A stretch of 64,000 nt of DNA from Ridgeia piscesae. Its lineage: Eukaryota > Annelida > Polychaeta > Sabellida > Siboglinidae. Where the stretch lies: assembly GCA_025642075.2 (NCBI GenBank), contig JAODUO010000580.1:1-64000 (forward strand), written 5' to 3'. A program made the translations under genes and the position numbers. Below the pieces are notes generated by a model. The model did no database searches, was not told the DNA's origin, and saw only the letters and a list, made by a program, of their open reading frames with translations. Below, one piece after another: positions 26,501 through 41,775 of the stretch; within the stretch, counting starts at the first letter, position 1, and every line of letters begins with the position of its first letter.

Positions 26501-27611
26501 TTCTTATTCATGATGGTTTTGATTGGGTCTTTACATTACTCCATAATCCACCCACAATTGCCCACTGCCTCCGTTGATCAGGACATTCTATTGATCTTTG
26601 ACACAGCGTGTGACAGCGTCCAATGTGACATCATTGTAAATGGCTCATTATTCGAGACGTGTTTAACCATAGTATATATATATATATATATACAAAATCA
26701 AGGACTGTTTATTTCTCAGCATCAGTTACAACAAATGTGTTTCCTGCTACATTACTGTCATCATCACAGGCACACGATAAGAGTTTACACCTAAATTTAA
26801 CATCTCCCAGCCCCCAGCTGAACCAATCCTTTTGGAAGGTTGTGAATTTTGGACACCGACTCAAAAGCCAAAATACTCCATATGTATACATAAAATACAA
26901 TATAATTTTTTTTATAATAAATACAATACTTAAAAAACAACTAAAGCAATTATGGGGTACAAATAAAACAATAAATAAGTGGGTAATAAAATAAATAAAT
27001 AGGTTATGAAATAAAATGTAATAAGTGATTAAAATAATGTATGCAACGGTAATGCTTTTCAAACTCAGATTTTAATTTTGCATGACTATGTATAGTCTGC
27101 AGTGTGTCGTGACGTGGTCAGATCTCCAACCAGGAGCTGTACGGCAGCCTTGTATGGACTTTCACCACTAGAAGACAACCATGACTACGTCTGATAGGGC
27201 ATTTGCTCAACATATATTGCATACACAAGACAAATGACTATCATTGTGTAATAATACATTTTATTAGCGGCTCTGTACATCCAGATATACTTGACTACTT
27301 GCTATACTTTTTCTTATTCAAAGTTTGTATTCTGTCAATGACATGTAGGTTTCACTTATCGTTATACACAGTATAAACATACAGCTGCTAAGTTGTGATG
27401 TATCCACAAGTCTTACTACCCAGTATTGTGGGTTAAAGTAATATAGCAAAATGCCATGAGATCTACTCAACTAGCCTTGCATTCTTATTAAAGGCAGTTA
27501 CAGTGGTAAAACCATTAAATAGCAAGGCAAACGTATTCCCTGCAAAAATAGCACCCAAATGAACATAATATAGTAGTACATTGTTTGCATGTAATAGGTG
27601 CTATTTTAAGT
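23536..27611. other. Convergent intergenic region between the PTTG1IP-like and SPR genes
   Basis: Contains ATTTATGTATGT and (ATT)n microsatellites near 23800, a partial copy of the 20.8-kb foldback element (25840-26010), and a short (TA)n run at 26672-26691. Open frames here show no recognisable domain. Confidence 0.4.
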
Positions 27612-27616
27612 TTATT
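27611..27616 (-). terminator. Putative SPR polyadenylation signal (minus strand)
   Basis: TTTATT on the plus strand reads AATAAA on the minus strand, 290 nt past the SPR stop. A second one lies at 27260-27265. Confidence 0.3.
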
Positions 27617-27905
27617 ATGTAAAAGCAAAATGTTCTCAAATAAAATAATAAATAAAATAATACCTGCCTCAGAATAATTTGTGTACAGTAACATCCAATA
27701 ACATCAAGTATATATCAAAGTAACACTCACTTAGCATCATTGTTTGTGTGCCTAGTACCTAATCCTGGCTTTTACTGATACTTCAAATAGAACTGTGTTA
27801 CCTAGGTATAAGCATTACCAGGTACTTGTCATCACGTTTTCCGTACACACACGAGTATAACTTTTGTTGTGAGGTTCTGTCAGTGTCGATGACAGTTTGC
27901 TATTG

Positions 27906-30978
<3,073 letters not shown>

Positions 30979-32724
30979 GATAGAGTGATACGCGACGTGA
31001 ACTTCTAAAAATAGATGACATTTACTGTCACTCACTCGACAGTCAGTAAATCGACCATTCTGTGTCCAGCAGTGTCGTCAATCATCACAATTTGTTCCAG
31101 AGGGCGCCATTTGTTCAGATACAAGTAGTGCCACCTGGGGGCTGTATTTGTCAATAATCCGAGTCCGACGCATAGATATAAATAGAACACACTGCTCGGC
31201 GGCTATCTGTTGACACATGATACTTTGAAGTCAACACGGGCTGGTGACAGTCATGCTACTGCACGGTAGAAAGCCACTGCAGTCCCTGTGTATACATAGG
31301 ACTGCACCAAGTTTTTTTAAATTAATTATCGCGTTATTTATTTACTGACATCAGTTAGCTAGTGTTGTTTGATTATGTACAGTGTGTTCAAACAGTTGCC
31401 TCACTAATATGCCGGTATGAAACAAATCAACAGGCTTATACTTAGTGTCTCACTGTGTGAGGAGTGAGTACACCTTAGTACTATTTAATTTGTTATTCTA
31501 CCAGATCCACAACTGTTGTGGTGTTTTACAAAAAAAGTCATAGAAATCAACCAACTGAAGTCCTTTCTCCAAAGACATTGGTGAGAACACCCAGACCTAT
31601 ATAATAATTAATTACAATTTCACAGATTAAAAAACAGACCATGGAAAGTGGATGAGAGAATAGGGAAAACAACAACAAAACAGAGAGAGAGAGAGAGTAG
31701 AAAAGTTGTAATATTAAGATAGTCAAGTAACTAATTAGTGTCAATTATTAATAGTAAAAACATTAAATAAATAAAATTAGGCAAACTACAACAAAATAGC
31801 AGGGGTGTCATAGTAACAGGTTTCCATAAAATTAACAGTTTCCCTTTCATGTCCCCCTAAACAGAATTAGTTTGGTCATTTCATGACGGGGCTATGACAT
31901 ATTTCCATGTGTGATAATCTGAGTGTTTTTTTACACGTCTTTGTCCGCACTGTCAGGTATGCCCTGATGACCCATCTTGTCAGGGCAGATAGATGATCGA
32001 TTTCCATCCCAATGACATGCTGGAGGCTACAGCCTATCCCACTGGATCCCTACCCCAACACAGTGAACCAACTCAAAACATTCAGCAGCTGGCCATACTG
32101 GCCTCCTCCAGAAATTAATCATGAACTGTCTTAACTAGGCCTAGGGGCACAACGACACATATCCAAGTTAAAAATTACGTCTCAGCAGACTTTTTACATT
32201 TATTACGTTGCTCAACAGTTCTAGATGTCCTGCCAGTGAGTACAGCACTTTCTGCCATGCAAGTAGATGGCAGCCAGTGGTCCACAGTGGCTTCACTGCA
32301 GCCCGGTCCGACCACATCTACCGGCGCCTTTTATTCGGACTCCCTTACTTTCAAGAAATAATGGCCGTTATTATTGATGAATAAGCTATATTATTGTCTC
32401 TGTGGCGGCTAGGCATCCCAGGGAACATATCTAAACAAGGTAAACTTTCCCACAACAAATAACTTATTAAAACTAGTAATAGTTGCAAGTGTTGGAAAAA
32501 CGATTTGGATATACCAAGAATTTATAGCTACTGAACGTGTATGATAATACTACAAGGTCTAAAGACATTGTATACGCCCAAGTTTGCCAGATTTTATATA
32601 TTTAAAGCAAATGAGTTATCAGCTGGCCACTACATATATTTGCCAAGAACTTTTGTAGATACCATTTGTTAAACTAAATGTGCAAAATAACAACGAACAC
32701 AAATCCAAACTATATATGGAAAAC
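30979..32724. other. Intergenic region between SPR and HSP10
   Basis: Upstream of SPR and downstream of HSP10. It holds a (GA)n run at 31683-31697. No gene recognised. Confidence 0.4.
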
Positions 32725-32730
32725 TTTATT
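32725..32730 (-). terminator. Putative HSP10 polyadenylation signal
   Basis: TTTATT on the plus strand is AATAAA on the minus strand, about 350 nt past the HSP10 stop codon. Confidence 0.4.
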
Positions 32731-33075
32731 TTGTTTTTAAAACATGACACATAACATAATATACATCCTACATACAATTTATTCAACCTTCCATACATGA
32801 ACACACCATCGATATATATGCATCATGATTGACATGTCAAATTGTGAATGCTATTGATCTTTGACACAGCACCAAATCAGATATTCTGGCTTGAAGCAAC
32901 ACATCAATTGTCCTCCAAAGTCCAAGTTTGGTGCATGTTAGTACATAACCGGTTCCTATAGGTTCGGACTGGAAAGAAATTAAATCTGTGGTATCAAGTT
33001 GTACCCTACATAATTTTATAAGTAATGTGAACTGTTGTGACAATGACGAATGAGTGGATGATCTAATAGCAGCGT

Positions 33076-35550
33076 CTACAACTCAAACTTTCCAAGGAAG
33101 TCTCCTTCACGGAAGAGGAAGTAATCCTGCAAACAATTACAAGTATGTGTCACAAATAATAATTAATTCTTCATTCCAAGTTATAATTTTCTAACCAGAT
33201 GGTATATGCAGGGTAGGTGCATGAATGTCACTGAGTTACACAGGGAAAGAGGGCGAGGATAAGAGAAATAGTCAAGGAAGGCACCCCAGGTGTGTGCAGG
33301 TGACACATTTTGCTATACCTTTACCTTCTGCTACTGACTGCTTCAGTTTACATCTTGGAGCACTTTGTGCAATATAATTATAGCATTAAACAATTCCATT
33401 CGGACAACTTCAATATTATAATTCAATTTTTACATCATTTTTATCCTAGAGTTAGTACAGGAATGTACGCGTACTCGGATTTTGACAACGTACCAAGTAC
33501 TTGTACTCAGCTTTCAGCAACTGACAAATTGGACAAGAATTATGTATAAACCCATCTTTAGGCTTTTCATCTATAATTCAGTATATTACCTGATCTTCTA
33601 TTACGATCTTGGTTCCACCAAACTCTGGGAGCAGAACCTGGTCTCCAACTTTCACATCATTAGGAATAAGTTTTCCTTCCTGAAAAAGTAAACAATGTAC
33701 AAACAAAATATTACCTAATCTGCCTAGCATTACTTCACATATGGACGAGGTAATTTATTACAATTTAACTAATAGCTAAATAAGCATACATATACCACAT
33801 TGTGCATATTTTTTTACAGAATGAAAACATGTCACTCATGCAGTGTAATAGCAATTTAAACAATTTAGACAGCAAAATTTACCTGAACTGTCATCATATA
33901 GTTTTAGTCACAAATTTACACTAACTGGCCTAATCAGCCTTACATCATTAACAGCCTCACATACTTATAAATCTAGTTTGTTATACAATTTTTTTTACAA
34001 ATGTTTGGTATTAATCTTATATAGTGAACATTTTATCAGCCTAACAGTAAACATAACAACTTTCAGGTGACTGACAAGGGAGATTTTTGACAAGTGACCA
34101 TGGCGTCTACTAACTCTACTTACATCTGTCTTGATGCCAGAGCCGACGGCCATCACAGTGCCAGACTGAACCTTCGTCTGCGCCTTCTCTGGGATCAGTA
34201 CACCTCCCTTTGTCTTTGTCTCCGCCGCCAGCCTCTGTATTAGGACCCGGTCAAACATGGGCACAAACTTCTTGAAAGCAGCCGCCTGCAAACATTATAT
34301 GTGCATTCAAAGCAGTGCGACAATGCTCCAGAGCGGAATTGTGAATATTTGTAGGAAAAAATTATTTATAAGGATAATGGAATGCCTTTAGTGCCAAAAT
34401 ACGAAAAACATCCAAGCTTGCTCAGTGCCATAACAAAACTAAAGTATTTTCAGTCATACATAACAAAAGTTGTCAACAAATGGATGGAATTGCTAAGAAT
34501 CTAGCAACCAGCGGGTAAGATATTAATAAGACGGAATATTAAATTTATGGAAAACGTTTACACTTTGTGGTGTAAGTTTACTTGCTGGGGGCTGGAGATA
34601 GGCATAACCCATCAAAATTGGAACAGTTCCAATTGTCAGAGTCATGTCACGTTTTCCTTGGGCTGCCAATGGCAATGGGAGCTGTCTCCCAACACCAAGC
34701 TAACAATTTCTTCAGTATGATTGTCACTACTGAGTTTGATTGTGATTGTACTACCATTATCAGTATGATACGCAGTCTGATTATTTATTATAGCAAATAT
34801 TTTTTGTGGGTAAGTATTGCCTGGTTAAATCCACATTGAACCCAACCAAAAGTCTGAATTGTCAATTGATTTAATTATAAAATAAATAACTGGCAACTGG
34901 GCAAATTAATGTTATTCTTGTTAATTTTATATGTTGGTCTAGAGACTAGACTATAATTAATATATAGTCTAGACCAGTATTGAATATATAAAATTATTAA
35001 TTGTGTTATGACACAATGCTACACTGCCTAGAGTGTGTAACAGTACTGAACACTAATCAAACCACGTTGTTATCATATTCATAAAGTTACTTATGACGCT
35101 ATGAGTAAGGCAAAGCATGGTATATCTATTTGCTATTATGGCATAGCCTAGGCTAAGACGTTCCTGTAATAATAATGTATATTGCACATAAATCATTGGA
35201 AAGCACGGGGATCACAGCTGCAACAAACTCACGATGCAATGGCTTATCCGAATCAATTAAATTGGTTTCGCTGTGTTTACTGGGTGAGTACGGTCAAATT
35301 GGCCATTCACACCTATTAGAGTAGTTTGCGGTAGCCATGTCCATCATCCATGTCATGCATGATGAGCTAAGCTTGGGCCAAGCCCAAGGGCTTTGCGTAA
35401 CGCACGGCATAAACTTAAACTGTAGATTCTACAAAAACTACATCAATCCAACACAAAAATAATCACCATGTGTTAGAAGACTAAAGTCAGAATGCACACT
35501 TGGTTAGTAAAATGTTGCACGTTACTGTTTAATTGCGCAGTACTCACCAT
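33076..35550 (-). CDS. HSPE1: Mitochondrial 10-kDa heat shock protein (Cpn10/HSP10)
   Basis: Four coding exons on the minus strand: 35550-35548 (the ATG only), 34285-34124, 33679-33590 and 33126-33076, all phase 0 with GT-AG borders. They give 101 residues; human HSP10 has 102. Residues 2-20 (AAAFKKFVPMFDRVLIQRLA) match the family N-terminus. The mobile loop that docks on HSP60 (ETKTKGGVLIPEKAQTKV) is present, followed by VQSGTVMAVGSG, KVGDQVLLPEFGGTKI and the end DYFLFREGDFLGKFEL. The co-chaperonin forms a seven-membered lid on HSP60 in the mitochondrial matrix and works without a cleaved presequence. The first coding exon is a bare start codon directly followed by the donor gtgagt. The gene is head to head with HSP60 and probably shares its promoter. 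Confidence 0.95.
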
Positions 35551-36100
35551 TTTTAACGTGCCGAGATGCTGTCAACCTTTGGTAGCCTTCTAGAAAGGAA
35601 GAACCACATGTCCGGTCGTAGAGGACAGAGCATGCGCGCACGTGCAATGTGAGGAGAATTTAACCTGATTTTGAACGAGTTTAATGGATCGCTGTTTCAA
35701 ATATATCAATTTGTGATAGTTTCTCCATACTCACTATACATATTTATTAGTTAGAGTGAAATGCAAAATTTATTTTATATGACTTTACTTGCATTCGTCA
35801 AAACAGCAAAGTTGCATCAGAAAACCTAGGAAAACCGGCGTGTTCAGTGCCCTGTAACCTGCATTGACGAGTGCAATTGAATATTAAGTAAATGGTTATA
35901 CTTAAACATATTATATATTTAGATATCATAATCAGGTGTTAATTCACTTGTGCTTTATATTGACACAGCAACGATTAAATATAATTAACGTATATCCGTT
36001 AGACATAAATAATCTATATTTAAATGTTGTCTATATTATGCTCAGTCCAGGGCCTGGCAGCCCAGCCTAAAGTAAAACGCCCCGACCTTTCTAGAAGCGA
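35551..36100. promoter_or_regulatory. Putative bidirectional heat-shock promoter of HSP10 and HSP60
   Basis: Two TTCTAGAA palindromes, the core of the heat shock element (inverted nGAAn), occur at 35588-35595 and 36089-36096. The second is followed by further GAG/TTC elements (GCGAGAGTTCC). The first lies 38 bp upstream of the HSP10 start codon. CpG-containing stretches around 35630 and 36120 fit transcription start regions. Head-to-head HSPD1/HSPE1 pairs with shared heat-inducible promoters are known in vertebrates; function here is inferred. Confidence 0.55.
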
Positions 36101-36189
36101 GAGTTCCTTGCTGTTGTAGAACTGAGACGACGCGCTAGGCGCGAAGCACCCGTTACCAACATCTGATTATCAAGCAACATAAAATACAG
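36100..36189 (+). other. Candidate 5' non-coding exon of HSP60 with a GC donor
   Basis: A CpG-rich stretch with no ATG ends at AAAATACAG followed by GCAAGT, which is the consensus for GC-AG introns. The translated exon begins at 44114 after CAG and has only 7 nt before its ATG, so an upstream leader exon must exist. Location and donor are inferred. Confidence 0.3.
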
Positions 36190-37074
36190 GCAAGTATACC
36201 AGCTTCTAAGCCATCTTTATCATATGTCACTTTGTATGCGTTTTAGAAAATGTTTGCTTGATCAAGGCACGGCCACGCGGAGTCCAAGTACCAGCTGACG
36301 AACAACAGTGACATGGCGCTTCGCATAAGAGCACGTGGATTAGACGAACTTTGATTTTTCACATACATTTATTGATTGTAAGCCGGCTATTTGTGCATAC
36401 ATTAATCGTAGGCGTATGTTCACTTTGTGGAGATATGTTGTAACATAGTTAAGATACGATTTTATGATGTAATGCTTATTATTGCGATTGAAGGTCGCCC
36501 ACCCAAGCGGCCAGGGCACTGCACTACGCCACTAGAGGCTAGCTCATTCAACTGCTGTGCCATTGGATTGGCTTTTAATTAGTGGTAGTGTTGGTCAGTT
36601 CCAGATACACGTGCACCAAAGACGTTCTGATTAACCAAATATGCCTAGACAAATTAGTTTGATAACCTTATGTTACATAATTATATAGATTATAATATGT
36701 GTATGTCTAAATAATTTTATGAGATGTCTTGACTCATAAATAATTGAAACTGTCAAACGTGTTCAGGCATCAAGACCTTCATTGCACAAAAGCCCCTAGG
36801 CTATGGACATGATTTATGTAGATGGCTATTAATACAGTATATGTTTCAATAACCGTTTAGAATTGCCATACTTTAATGACTTCAGGAAAATAGTATATCA
36901 TTTATAAGCTGGTACCCTGGTACATGTTATGTTTGAAAGCAAGTGAGGGTGACCACATAAACTCGCCAGAACACGCTGCAGTTGTAATTTATCTTGAGGA
37001 AATTTGGGTACACATCAACCTGCACCACACACTAACAAGCAAAAGATAGCATTTTTCAGTTTGTTCTTTGATGA

Positions 37075-37225
37075 ATTCCTGCACAGCGTCGACCTGATGT
37101 GACTCCTTCATGTCATACTGGGGGTTTAGCTGTGCAATAAAAAGTGGAAACAATTCATGTGTTCTTACTTGCTGTTGTAAATACCAGTGATTGAGTTTTG
37201 TTGTGTTTCCTACACATTGCACTTC
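37075..37225. repeat. Dispersed repeat, left copy flanking the piggyBac element
   Basis: About 150 nt sharing GCACAGCGTCGACCTG, CTGGGGGTTTAGCTGTGC and other blocks with 41185-41330, in the same orientation. On the minus strand it could encode HQVDAVQ-type peptide, but the source element is not recognised. Confidence 0.55.
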
Positions 37226-37260
37226 TTTTCTTTGATAAATTTCACTTTAGATGTGTTTAA

Positions 37261-40243
37261 CCCATTTCATTCTGACAGCTAGTTAGTTGGCCACATTGCT
37301 CAGATCTGAAGAAAATCTCAATTTTATAGTCGCGATACATTATTTTGACGGTTGGGTCACATATTAATTTTTTCTGAGGTACTGGTTGAATGAAAGTATA
37401 GAAACCCTTACATTTCTGGAATCAGGAAAGAATTGCCTAAATGATGGTGGTAAAATTGTTTATGTAGCATGCCCATGGATGAAATAGTTTCAAGGTAAAG
37501 AAGAAGAAGAAAAAGTAGCAATAAAAAAATTGATTGTACCTTACACTTTGACCTTGTTTTACCTATATATACCCACTCAGGAAGGTCATACAACCAATGG
37601 AAGAAACCTCCCAAATTCATTTCTTGAAACAGTGGTACAAATTTCATGTAAATATCTTTTTTCAATCTGAAGATACAAGTTTTTGAACAAACACCGTCGT
37701 AAATTGGAAAAGATAACTTGCCCAACACCAACTCATGAACGCATATATTATATTTTTTTACAGATAACTGTTGAAGAAATGTGCATAAACCCATACAGTT
37801 TTGGAATCGGGAGAGAATTGCCTACATGATGATGTTGCCATTGTTTGTGTAGAGGGTGCATAGTGGAAGACGTATTGCGGTAAAGAAGGAGAACGAAGAG
37901 AAAGAAAACAAAAATAAAATGTATACATCAACTTTGGACTTGTTTTACATCTATTCAGCCACTCAGAAAGGGCATGCACTCTGTGAAAGAAACCTCCCAA
38001 ATTCATTTCTTGAGAAACTGGTAAAAAAATTATGTCAATATCATATCCCAGTCAAAAGTTAGACTTTCCTGAATGCATTGTCATGTAAACCAAATAATAA
38101 TTTTCTGGCATAATTATCATTACTGATAATACAAATGCTGTTCAACAGTTTATGTTGCAAAGGATTACAAGGTATAATGTGCATAATAAAATTTAATATA
38201 AACCAAACAATCAATCGACAGGTAATTCAAGTTCACAGAACTGTTCATGTAAAGATACATGTTATCGGTCACTGGCCGTCACAGTTCACATCGTTCACTG
38301 GCCGTCACTGACAGCTCACAGGTTGAATAGCCTGTGGAAATGAGTGGAAACACATTCCAAGTGTACTGGCTGCTGACACTGCTGACAGCCGTGCTTAGTA
38401 GTGCCACGTCGTTCGCCAGCTGCAGCACTCATCGAACACTCGATGCAGGTCCTTTTCTTTTCATACATCTTGACGATGTCGTGTCTGCCTGCACCGGGGG
38501 CAGGGCGTGGATTGGCAGCAGGGTCCCGTCGCGATCTAACTTCTCCCACCAGCCACAGGACGATCTCTTCCAAGAAATCTTGAAAATTTGGCCACTCAGT
38601 CGCCACCATCTCTGGGTTGGTGTCCCGTGCCACAACGTACGCGTTGTACGCCGAGGCCATCATCAAGTAATGGAAGATGCGCCTCCACCATTTCTTGGAC
38701 CGATGCTGGATAATGTAGTATCCGACCATCTGGTCCATCAGGTCTACCCCCTTCATGTACTTCTGGTAGTCAGCCACGACTGCGGGGACTGCCACCTGCT
38801 GAGCGCCACCGCCCAGTCGTACACGCCGAGACACGGCTCCCATCGCAGTAGGGTCGTGGAAGTTGGACAGGACACACACTGGCTTTGTGTCCTGCCACAC
38901 AACAAACGACAGCTCATCCTTCTGAGCCACCTTGAATTCATGTCGCTGTAAATTGACGTTCTTGGGCAGCAGGGCGGTCGGCAGGTTCTTGCGATTGGCC
39001 CGGACTGTGCCACACGCATACACCTGCCGGGCATGCAGGTACGTCAACAGGTCAGGACTCGTATAAAAGTTGTCAAAGTACACCTGTGTGTACTGCCCAT
39101 ACAGGTGGTCGACCAGGTCAGTGACAACCCGGTGCGTCAAGCCACGTTCCTGTCCTCCAGGAGCCCTACCAGTGTACACCTGGAACTTTGACAGGTAGCC
39201 AGTATCACTTTCTGCCAGCACCCACACCTTGACTCCCCACTTTGTCGGCTTTGCAGGCAGGTATTGGCGAAACTCAAGACGACCCTTGAATTTGACCATG
39301 CTCTCATCGACAGTATACTTGCCGTACGGCACGTACACTGCCTGAAACTGGTCGTTCAGGAAGTCCACAAACCAGCGAATCTTGATAAGTTTGTCCCCTT
39401 CAGCACCCGGGGCGTCATTGTTGGCCAGGTGGAGGTACCGCCAAATCAGGTTGAATCTGTCCCTGGCCATCACAGTGCCAAAGTTCGTCTTCAGCAGCCA
39501 GTTGCTCACCCGCCAGTAGTCGTTTCTTGACGGCAGACGCAGAATGCCCATGGCGAAGAACAACCCAACGAACGCCCTCATCTCTTCGGTGGCGACAGGC
39601 ATCCAGATGGGGGCTGACGGTGGTGGTGGGTTTCGCCGCCTCTCCTGGTCGGCGTATCGGTTGGTCTCGTCCACCAGTTGCTGCCACATTTCCCCAGTCC
39701 AGAACTGGTCGAAATACATCCCCGGGTTCGCTTCTGGTGGATGTAGAACTGATGCACCACCGATTCCTCGAAAATCCATCGTCAAACGTTCCACGAAATC
39801 GCGCTCCTTCCAGGCGGCTTGGAAGCCGGCGAAGACCGAGTCGTCCGAGTCGTCTTCGGCGAACAAGTTTCGCACCCATTGTTCACCCACAGCATGCCGT
39901 TCTTCTAAGTCGCTTTCTGATGACAAACTGGTCGACGAACTTCCCGTATTGCTTCCAATTTCCGTGTCTCCGTCATAAATGTCACTGCCATCACTAATTG
40001 CGCCATCATCCGCCATTTTTAAATACCCAAAATCACCAAAATATATCGCTCAAACTTTCTCTACTAACTCTTACAAAACACGCGGTTGAAAAATTGCAAA
40101 TGGCTTCCAACCGGTAGTGTGGTCCTACTGCATCATGGGAAAAATGGCAAAAGCTTGTCATGGTGCATACAGTTTCTATAAATACCAGATAACGCCGCCT
40201 CGTGTGTTGACTACGCCTGCAGGCGTATCCCGAATGAAATGGG
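37261..40243 (-). mobile_element. Complete piggyBac-family DNA transposon
   Basis: 2983 bp flanked on both sides by the target duplication TTAA (37257-37260 and 40244-40247). The ends are inverted repeats, CCCATTTCATTC at 37261 and GAATGAAATGGG at 40232-40243. It carries one long transposase ORF on the minus strand. Between the transposase and the left end lies an imperfect direct duplication (37405-37760 and 37785-38075). The element sits in the inferred first intron of HSP60, antisense to it. Confidence 0.93.
38316..40016 (-). CDS. piggyBac transposase, uninterrupted
   Basis: 566 residues in one open frame from ATG 40016 to a TGA at the left. It cuts and pastes the element at TTAA sites. 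Domains in order: acidic N-terminus (1-60), the DDE_Tnp_1_7 fold (about 95-460) with the three catalytic aspartates visible as VDES (Asp237), YFDNFYTS (Asp315) and GVDLMDQM (Asp425; Asp428 also conserved), and a C-terminal Cys/His domain (Cys524, Cys527, Cys544, Cys547, His552, Cys555, His559) of the cross-brace type that binds the element ends. The length is typical of the family. GC content is higher than in the flanking DNA. No stop or frameshift is seen, so recent activity is plausible. Confidence 0.95.
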   Translation of the reverse strand: MADDGAISDGSDIYDGDTEIGSNTGSSSTSLSSESDLEERHAVGEQWVRNLFAEDDSDDSVFAGFQAAWKERDFVERLTMDFRGIGGASVLHPPEANPGMYFDQFWTGEMWQQLVDETNRYADQERRRNPPPPSAPIWMPVATEEMRAFVGLFFAMGILRLPSRNDYWRVSNWLLKTNFGTVMARDRFNLIWRYLHLANNDAPGAEGDKLIKIRWFVDFLNDQFQAVYVPYGKYTVDESMVKFKGRLEFRQYLPAKPTKWGVKVWVLAESDTGYLSKFQVYTGRAPGGQERGLTHRVVTDLVDHLYGQYTQVYFDNFYTSPDLLTYLHARQVYACGTVRANRKNLPTALLPKNVNLQRHEFKVAQKDELSFVVWQDTKPVCVLSNFHDPTAMGAVSRRVRLGGGAQQVAVPAVVADYQKYMKGVDLMDQMVGYYIIQHRSKKWWRRIFHYLMMASAYNAYVVARDTNPEMVATEWPNFQDFLEEIVLWLVGEVRSRRDPAANPRPAPGAGRHDIVKMYEKKRTCIECSMSAAAGERRGTTKHGCQQCQQPVHLECVSTHFHRLFNL

Positions 40244-40532
40244 TTAATAACCTTTGATGCTTTAAACGAATGTTGTAGACCTATTCAGATTAATGTGACA
40301 GGTAGAACACCAGGAACACTGTCCACTATCGGTAGTGACTGTTACACAAACATGTAATAACCATACCAACTAGTCCTTATGCTTTGGATGCTCGGAATGT
40401 ATTTCTGTTGTATGAATTGAGCCACACCATAGATGATAATATCACTGGCGTTATTTACTTTTTCCAGTCGTCACCGGCTATATTCGACTAAATACATCAA
40501 GTTATTTTTAATCCGTTTTTTCAATCGGTTAG

Positions 40533-41146
40533 CAGACAACGGGTCAAATACATTGAAATACATTTAAATACAAATACTTTCGAGGGATTCAAATACAATT
40601 ACAAATACTTTTAAATACAAATGTATTTGGAAAATACTTTTTTCAAATACTTTTCATTTTGAAGAAGTATTACTATGTAGGTAACAGAAAAAGCAACTTG
40701 TATATTGAGGCATCTGGTTTGTAGGCATAATTAGTGTTTTGCTCATATGATGACAGGCAAACCAGTGCTAGGGAGTATTGTTATTGCTAACTACATCACA
40801 GTGACAACTGACTCAAAAACTTCTATCCACAGAGGTAAAGGCTAAAATATGTTGTTTGTTATGTTAAGCCAGGAGGTCCATAATAAAATGTATATTGCCA
40901 TCAGAAGAAACACTGCTAATGACTGCTAGGATCTTGTGAGGAAGTGTGACAGCTCAACTTCAAAATCAGCCAGGAAACCTACATAGCCTAATGCCACTTG
41001 GAGCCTGACTAAAGAAATATTGATACTGACAATGTATTTGAAAAAGTCAACTACTTTAGGAAAGTATTTAAATACAAATACTTTTAAATCTTGAACATAA
41101 AATACATTAAAAAGGTATTTAAATACTTTCAAATACCCCATGGCTG
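40533..41146. mobile_element. hAT-like non-autonomous element, copy 1
   Basis: 614 bp beginning CAGACAACGGGTCAAATACA and ending AAATACCCCATGGCTG. Flanking 8-mers TCGGTTAG and ATGGTTAG match at 6 of 8 positions. The interior is filled with AAATACTTT/AAAGTATTT subterminal repeats and has no ORF. An inverted relative lies at 42264-43051. Confidence 0.6.
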
Positions 41147-41184
41147 ATGGTTAGTGTTATTTTTATGTTTCAACTGAGATACGC

Positions 41185-41575
41185 TGCACAGCGTCGACCT
41201 GCTGTGACTCTCCGTGTCACACTGGGGGTTTAGCTGTGCTACAGAATGTGGAAGCACTTCATTTTGTTTCTGGCTGCTGTAAACACCGGTGGTTAGATTT
41301 GGATTTGCATCCTACACAATATTCTCCCATCCACTTCCACATGACATATTTGAATTGTTCAACGTGGGGTCTGTTGGACTTTGCACTGGCTTGCAGTCCA
41401 GTTGTTAAACAATATTGACAAATTGCATAATGTTGACAGTTGGTGTACTCAGTCCTGAGAGACATTGGGAGATCTGTTTGGTGGGTAACGTGCACTTGTG
41501 TGTTCTGTGACAACATCCATAAGTCTAGTTGTCCACCGTGACCAGTGTCCACAACAAGGAGTAGTGTCACATGCG
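41185..41575. repeat. Dispersed repeat, right copy, longer
   Basis: The first 150 nt match 37075-37225. On the minus strand it has an open stretch with CxxC-like spacing (YCVGCKSKSNHRCLQQ), perhaps the remnant of a transposon protein. I do not recognise it. Confidence 0.45.
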
Positions 41576-41775
41576 GTCATTGTTAAACCGGGACTTAAAA
41601 AAAGAATAACAGAAACTGAATATTGATGTGGACAAAATAAAGAAATTTAACCACTTGTTTTGGTGGACATTGTCAAAATGAGACCTTTTTATGCAAATTT
41701 GTTTGTTGACCTGCAATATGTCCCTTAGACATAAAATGAACGAATAACTATCAGGTAAATGATGTGTGTGTGCAC

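Noticed and set aside
38334..39997. Plus-strand open frames of 144-205 codons
   Set aside because: Antisense shadows of the GC-rich piggyBac transposase.
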